This document shows, piece after piece, positions 59,842 through 64,000 of a DNA stretch of 64,000 nucleotides. Made by a program: the position numbers and the translations under genes. The stretch's first letter is position 1. Every line of letters starts with the position of its first letter. Source of the DNA: Hamadaea sp013361475 (GTDB taxonomy: Bacteria; Actinomycetota; Actinomycetes; Mycobacteriales; Micromonosporaceae); the NCBI RefSeq assembly GCF_040654195.1, contig NZ_JBFAHM010000009.1, positions 344,120 through 408,119 of the forward strand, written 5' to 3'. Below the pieces are notes generated by a model. That model was not told where the DNA came from, did not search any database, and saw only the letters and a list, made by a program, of their open reading frames with translations.

Positions 59842-61392
59842 TCAGGTCCTTGCTTGGCAGGTCGTGCCGCTCGGCGTCCCGAACCAGCCGAGGAGCGCCT
59901 CGCGTAGCGCGGGCGCAGCGGAGTCGGCGGGCTCATTGAGGCTCGCCACCCAGACGACGTGGCCGTCCGGCCGGATGAGGAGCGCGTCGGCCGGTCGATC
60001 GTCGGTCTTGGCGGTGCCGAGGTCGACGCGATGCCGCCAATCTCGGGCGGCATCGCGCAGCTCCGGCCGGTCGGCGAGGTCGAGGAGGACAGGCCTGGCG
60101 CCATGCATGAGGTCCGCGACGCTGGTGGTGCCCCGGTCGGTATGCAGAATGAGGTCGGGGGCGAAGGCGCCGGCCAGCGCGTGATGGCCGGACCCGGGCA
60201 TCGGGTAACGGATGTCACTGCCGGCAACGAGCGCTCCCATGCGGCGCAACGGTTGCTCGTCGGTGAGCAGTTCCTGGAAGACCGCTCGAAGCGCCTCGGC
60301 GGCGGCGTCGTGCCCGCGTCGCAACGCCACCTGGGCGCGGGTGTGCAGCATGGTCCGGGCGTTGGCCAGTTGACGTTCGTCGTGGTACGTGTCCAGCAGA
60401 CCGTCCGGCGCCCAGCCGTGCAGGTCAGCCGCCAGCTTCCAGGCCAGGTTGACCGCGTCGAGCATTCCGGCGTTGATCGCGACGCCGGTGGCCGGGAACA
60501 GGTGCGCCGCGTCACCGGCCAGTAGGATCCGCCCTTCCCGATACCGTTCGGCCTGCCGGGCTTTGAAGGTGAAGCGCGACAATCGTGTGGTTTGAGCTAC
60601 GGGCAGGTCCACACCGATGACGCGGCGGAGACTCTCCTGGAGTTCGGCGACAGTCATCGGCATGTCGTCGTCGTAGTCGACGGTCTCGTCCTCGACGGTG
60701 TAAAGGGAGACGACACGAGAGGACGGCGAAGAGCCGACTCCTAGCAGGCCCTGGTCGGTGCGAGTGAAGCCCGCGCGGACCAGGCCGAAACCGGGTACGT
60801 CGAGGTCGCCGTTGTCGAGCACGGCCACGGCATCGGACAGGGTGACCTGGGCGAGCCGGTTGACCTCCGGGTAGACGGTGCCGGGGAAGCCGATGCCGGC
60901 CCAATCCCGGACGCGGCTGCGGGCGCCGTCACATGCCACGAGGTAATGGCCCGTCACCTGGTACGGCCCGTCCGGGCCCCGCACCTCCACCGTGACCGCG
61001 TTCTCGTCCTGGGCGACCCCGATCACCTCCTGTCCGCGACGGAGGTCGACATCGAGTTCGGCGGCGCGGTCGTCGAGCAGCTGCTCGAGTCGCTGTTGCG
61101 GCAGCGGAAGGGCGTGTAGCGGCGGGTCGGCCAGCTCAGTGAAGTCCAGGTGCACTCCGCCGAACGGGAACCGGGGAGCTGGGGCGGGTCCAGTGCAGGC
61201 GGCCTCGAACCGTTCCAGCAAGCCGCGATAGCGCAACAGCTCCAGGATCTGCCCGCCGAGACCACCGGCTTTCGGTGTGTCGCGGCGCTGCGGTTGCCGT
61301 TCCAGCACCAGCGGTCGCACACCCGCCAGGCGCAGTTCTGCCGCCAACATGAGACCGGTGGGCCCGGCCCCGACAATGATGACGTCGATCAT
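59842..61392 (-). CDS. FAD-dependent aromatic monooxygenase
   Basis: 516 aa PHBH-type flavoprotein. FAD motif G-A-G-P-T-G (residues 8-13), middle CDGARSRVR (DG motif) and the second FAD motif RILLAGDAAHLFPATG (~290), plus a C-terminal thioredoxin-like domain as in polyketide and phenol hydroxylases and rifampicin-type monooxygenases. NAD(P)H and an aromatic substrate are expected. ATG 61392 has GAGG nine bases upstream; an earlier start is possible. A LysR regulator lies just upstream on the same strand. Confidence 0.92.
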   Translation of the reverse strand: MIDVIIVGAGPTGLMLAAELRLAGVRPLVLERQPQRRDTPKAGGLGGQILELLRYRGLLERFEAACTGPAPAPRFPFGGVHLDFTELADPPLHALPLPQQRLEQLLDDRAAELDVDLRRGQEVIGVAQDENAVTVEVRGPDGPYQVTGHYLVACDGARSRVRDWAGIGFPGTVYPEVNRLAQVTLSDAVAVLDNGDLDVPGFGLVRAGFTRTDQGLLGVGSSPSSRVVSLYTVEDETVDYDDDMPMTVAELQESLRRVIGVDLPVAQTTRLSRFTFKARQAERYREGRILLAGDAAHLFPATGVAINAGMLDAVNLAWKLAADLHGWAPDGLLDTYHDERQLANARTMLHTRAQVALRRGHDAAAEALRAVFQELLTDEQPLRRMGALVAGSDIRYPMPGSGHHALAGAFAPDLILHTDRGTTSVADLMHGARPVLLDLADRPELRDAARDWRHRVDLGTAKTDDRPADALLIRPDGHVVWVASLNEPADSAAPALREALLGWFGTPSGTTCQART

Positions 61393-61584
61393 TCGAAATT
61401 GCCTCAATTCGTCTCAGAACACTGCCGGTCCCGGGTCTTGCGATGGCCCGGAGAAGCCGATTCCGCCGATGACCATGCCGGATTGAGCCCGCCGGATCTG
61501 CAGCGGCCGAACACCGGTTTCATCCTCGAAGCGAGCGCAGGGCGAAACAACGGCCAATGCGACCGTGCAGGTATAACCGTGAAG

Positions 61585-62481
61585 TTATGGCAGGTCCAGG
61601 GAGCGGCTGCCGACGGTAGCCGCCGTCTCGACGAAAGCCCGGAGGAGGGCGGAAGTGTCGTTGGCCCGCCAGACCAGCGCCCACTCCGTGGCGGACGCGT
61701 CGTGAATCGGTACGAGGACGACGCCTGGGTGGGAGTAGTAGTGCCGCGCATGCTGGTTCAGTGGCGTCACGAAGGCGTCGGCGGCCACCGACGTCAGGAT
61801 CTCGTGGAGCGTCGCGGCGTGTGGGCCCCGGGGAATCGGCCGCCCCGACGGGGTGCGGGAAGGCACCATCGCCTCGATCCAGCCGGAGGGCAATGTTCCG
61901 AGATCGATGGTGACACAATCACCCAGATCCTCCAGCGAGACTTCGGATCGCCCGGCGAGATGGTGTGCCGCGGACACGGCGAGGACACGGCCCTCGGTGA
62001 AAAGGACGGGTCCTTCGGCGAGATCCGCTTCACGGACCGGTCGCCACAACAGCGCGACGTCGACTTGACCGGTACGGAGAGCGGCGAACGGGTCGCTGAA
62101 GTGGATCTCCTGAAGCCGTACGCCGCAGCCCGGATAGCGGCCGAGGAAGAGATCGATGGTGCCGCGGAGTTCGTGTCCCAGCGCACCCATCACGCCCACT
62201 CGGATCGTGCCGGTGACGCCGCGGACGGAATCGGCAGCCCGGGACAGGCCCGCCTGGATCGCGTCGTACGCCGTGCGAAGGTCGTCGCGCAGCTGTTCGC
62301 CGACCGGCGTGAGGCGTACGCGGCGGCTGGTGCGGTCGAACAGCGGCGCACCGATACGGCGTTCCTGCGCCTTGATCGCCTGGCTCACCCGCGCCTGCGA
62401 CACGTGCAGGCGCTCGGCCGTACGGCTGAAGTGAAGCTCTTCAGCCAGCGTCAGGAAGATCTCGATGTCGCGCAGTTCCAC
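61585..62481 (-). CDS. LysR-family transcriptional regulator
   Basis: 298 aa, normal family length. N-terminal winged helix (ELHFSRTAERLHVSQARVSQ with the typical LFDRTSRRVRLTPVG) and a periplasmic-binding-like effector domain. GTG 62481 was chosen because it gives the standard LysR N-terminus (VELRDIEIFLTLAEE); the longer frame adds an atypical tail. It reads toward the aromatic monooxygenase 192 bases away and is its likely regulator. Confidence 0.92.
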   Translation of the reverse strand: MELRDIEIFLTLAEELHFSRTAERLHVSQARVSQAIKAQERRIGAPLFDRTSRRVRLTPVGEQLRDDLRTAYDAIQAGLSRAADSVRGVTGTIRVGVMGALGHELRGTIDLFLGRYPGCGVRLQEIHFSDPFAALRTGQVDVALLWRPVREADLAEGPVLFTEGRVLAVSAAHHLAGRSEVSLEDLGDCVTIDLGTLPSGWIEAMVPSRTPSGRPIPRGPHAATLHEILTSVAADAFVTPLNQHARHYYSHPGVVLVPIHDASATEWALVWRANDTSALLRAFVETAATVGSRSLDLP

Positions 62482-62629
62482 CCGGCGAAGTGTAAAGGCA
62501 CTGGCTGGGCGGGTTCTGCCCATCGTCTCTTGGTTCGACTCGACCGGGTACTCCTCAATCGGATAAATCCGACCTATGCAGGATCAGTGAGCCCCACGTC
62601 TCCTGTCAACCGACGGCAGCCACCGAATA

Positions 62630-64000
62630 TCACCCGTTCCTCCACAGCTTGACCCTGTTGGCGGCGACCGCGAGGACCATCGGAATGATGGTCAGTCCCT
62701 CTCCCGGCCCGGGGTGCGCCCCGGGACCCATGTTGTTCGGCGTATGAACCTCGGTTGCCTGATACCCCGTATGCGCGATGGTGTTGATCGCCTCCGCCCC
62801 TGCTGTCCGCCTCTTTTTCGAGAGGTCGACCTCAAGAAAGGCCTCTTCCCGGTTGTCGGACTTCGCAAGCTCATCGTGGTGGCGTTCGGTCCTCGGCGTA
62901 ACAGGGTCGCGGTCCGCCGAGTGAAGCCGAGCCGCACCCTTGGTTGGGCCGCCGGGGCCTCCGAAGCCGACCGCGCCGGTCACCGCCCCGATGCCGCCGG
63001 AGACCGCGACGTCGGTCCAGTTCACGCGTCCGGTCGTGGCCAGCTGCTCCGCAGTGTCGACGCCGGATTCGCTGGCGAATCCGGCGATCATCCGGCCGCC
63101 GATCTTCGCTCCGAAGGCGCCTAACGCTCCGGCGACTTTGCCCGCGACGATGCCGCCGACGCCACCGGTGACGACAGTGAGGGCGCCTTGCACCGCGCCT
63201 TGGCCCAGTGAGCCGAGGGCGTCTTTGAAGCCGTGGATGTTGCCTTGGGCGGCGTCCTTGCCGAGGTTGATCACCGCCATGGCTCCGACGACGCAGGCGA
63301 CTGCGCCGGCTCCGGCGGTGACCGCGGTACAGGCGATGCCGGCGGCCACCCCGGCGACGATCGCGCCGATCTGGATCAGGGTGTCCTTGTGCTCCTTCAC
63401 CCACTTCGCGGTGGCGTGATAGGCGTCCTTGACCTTGTTGGCTACCTGTTTGACGGTCTTGGTGACCTTGTTGACGATCCGCTGACCGGCCTGCTTGATC
63501 CGGTGGTACGCGTTCTTGACTTTGCCCTTCAGGTGGTTGATGTGCTTGGCGACGCTGTGCTTCACCCGGTGATACGTGTGTTTGACCGCTCTGACGGCCT
63601 TCTTGTACGTCTTCTTCGCATAGTGCACGGCTCGGTAGACGGTGTGTTTGACCGACCGGTACGCCCGGTGGACGACCCGGCTGACCTTGTGCACGGCTTT
63701 CTTCACGTGATGGACGACGTGACGCACCACGTGGGTGGCCGCATGCCAGTAGGACCGGGCGTAGCTGTAGGCGTAGTGGAAGACTGAATGGGAGACGTAC
63801 TTCTTGGCCTTGTGGACGGCCTTCTTGACCGCCTTGATCGGGTTCCAGCCCCAGTGGCCGGTCGAGTCGATGGTCTGCAGCGGGTTGCCGTCGCCGTACT
63901 GGTAGTGGTTGGCGTCGATGGAATCCGGGATCGGGTCGTTGTCGGCGGTGTCCCGGTTGTCGAACTGCCCGGTCGCCGGGTTGTACCAGCGCGCGTGCAT
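62630..64000 (-). CDS. RHS-repeat polymorphic toxin, 5' end outside window
   Basis: At least 456 codons, open at the right window edge. It begins within the RHS core end (ARWYNPATGQF, YQYGDGNPLQTIDSTG), the position after which the variable tip starts. Next is a ~165-residue Lys/His/Val-rich helical stretch with recurrent V-x-H-x-V/x-K motifs, then a hydrophobic part rich in Gly/Ala (IGAIVAGVAAGIACTAV) that looks like a pretoxin membrane segment, and a ~100-residue C-terminus (HHDELAKSDNREEAFLEVDLS by parts) of no family I know. No immunity-sized ORF follows within the 149 bases before the LysR gene. Confidence 0.85.
   Translation of the reverse strand: MHARWYNPATGQFDNRDTADNDPIPDSIDANHYQYGDGNPLQTIDSTGHWGWNPIKAVKKAVHKAKKYVSHSVFHYAYSYARSYWHAATHVVRHVVHHVKKAVHKVSRVVHRAYRSVKHTVYRAVHYAKKTYKKAVRAVKHTYHRVKHSVAKHINHLKGKVKNAYHRIKQAGQRIVNKVTKTVKQVANKVKDAYHATAKWVKEHKDTLIQIGAIVAGVAAGIACTAVTAGAGAVACVVGAMAVINLGKDAAQGNIHGFKDALGSLGQGAVQGALTVVTGGVGGIVAGKVAGALGAFGAKIGGRMIAGFASESGVDTAEQLATTGRVNWTDVAVSGGIGAVTGAVGFGGPGGPTKGAARLHSADRDPVTPRTERHHDELAKSDNREEAFLEVDLSKKRRTAGAEAINTIAHTGYQATEVHTPNNMGPGAHPGPGEGLTIIPMVLAVAANRVKLWRNG

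Overview
The DNA is high-GC and actinobacterial in style: GTG and TTG starts, 1- and 4-base gene overlaps, a DUF574-type methyltransferase, DUF58 next to a transglutaminase-like membrane protein, and an EccD-like type VII secretion protein. A Micromonosporaceae-like host (Micromonospora/Actinoplanes group) is the best guess, from gene content and the recurrent CGTACG hexamer. There is no rRNA or marker gene to settle it.

Left part (1-23.6 kb): a type VII secretion (ESX-like) polymorphic-toxin locus. A giant gene cut by the left window edge encodes at least 4,507 residues. It holds an Ala/Gln-rich helix, long Pro/Gly linkers, two tandem copies of a ~1,850-residue module that each start with a papain-like Cys-His-Asp domain, and a short C-terminal toxin-like tip. 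A 102-aa candidate immunity gene overlaps its stop by one base. Converging on it is an operon that reads leftward: a short EccD-like membrane protein, a 20-codon relay ORF made of 15-bp repeats, a MinD-like ATPase without its signature lysines, a membrane-anchored fibronectin-III protein, DUF58, and a transglutaminase-like membrane protein that lacks catalytic Cys and His. A perfect 41-bp palindrome lies at the 5' end of the eccD-like gene, opposite a divergent membrane-anchored beta-propeller gene and MarR regulator.

Middle part (23.7-45 kb): a second MarR regulator with a clear palindromic operator; a four-gene operon (DUF574 methyltransferase, PAS-GGDEF-EAL c-di-GMP enzyme, second methyltransferase, membrane protein); a luciferase-like oxidoreductase and an FAD/NAD(P)-binding protein; tRNA-Val(CAC); a large secreted subtilase flanked by two copies of one hairpin with compensatory base changes; a VOC/WYL divergent pair; two envelope proteins of unknown role; a secreted GH5-RICIN glycosidase; a MerR-type regulator with a strong upstream hairpin; and an unknown protein.

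Right part (45-64 kb): two very large overlapping genes, one with an N-terminal PLL-like lectin propeller, opposite a peptidoglycan-binding/phospholipase-D protein. None of the three has a visible signal peptide, and they look like one extracellular or effector unit. Then follow a secreted Ca-binding-type protein, a polytopic membrane protein, a GNAT acetyltransferase, an aromatic-type FAD monooxygenase with a LysR regulator, and the 3' end of an RHS polymorphic toxin cut by the right edge.

Overall the window combines two polymorphic-toxin loci with secreted hydrolases and regulators. The most novel parts are the duplicated giant toxin with its partly degenerate secretion operon, and the leaderless lectin/phospholipase cluster.
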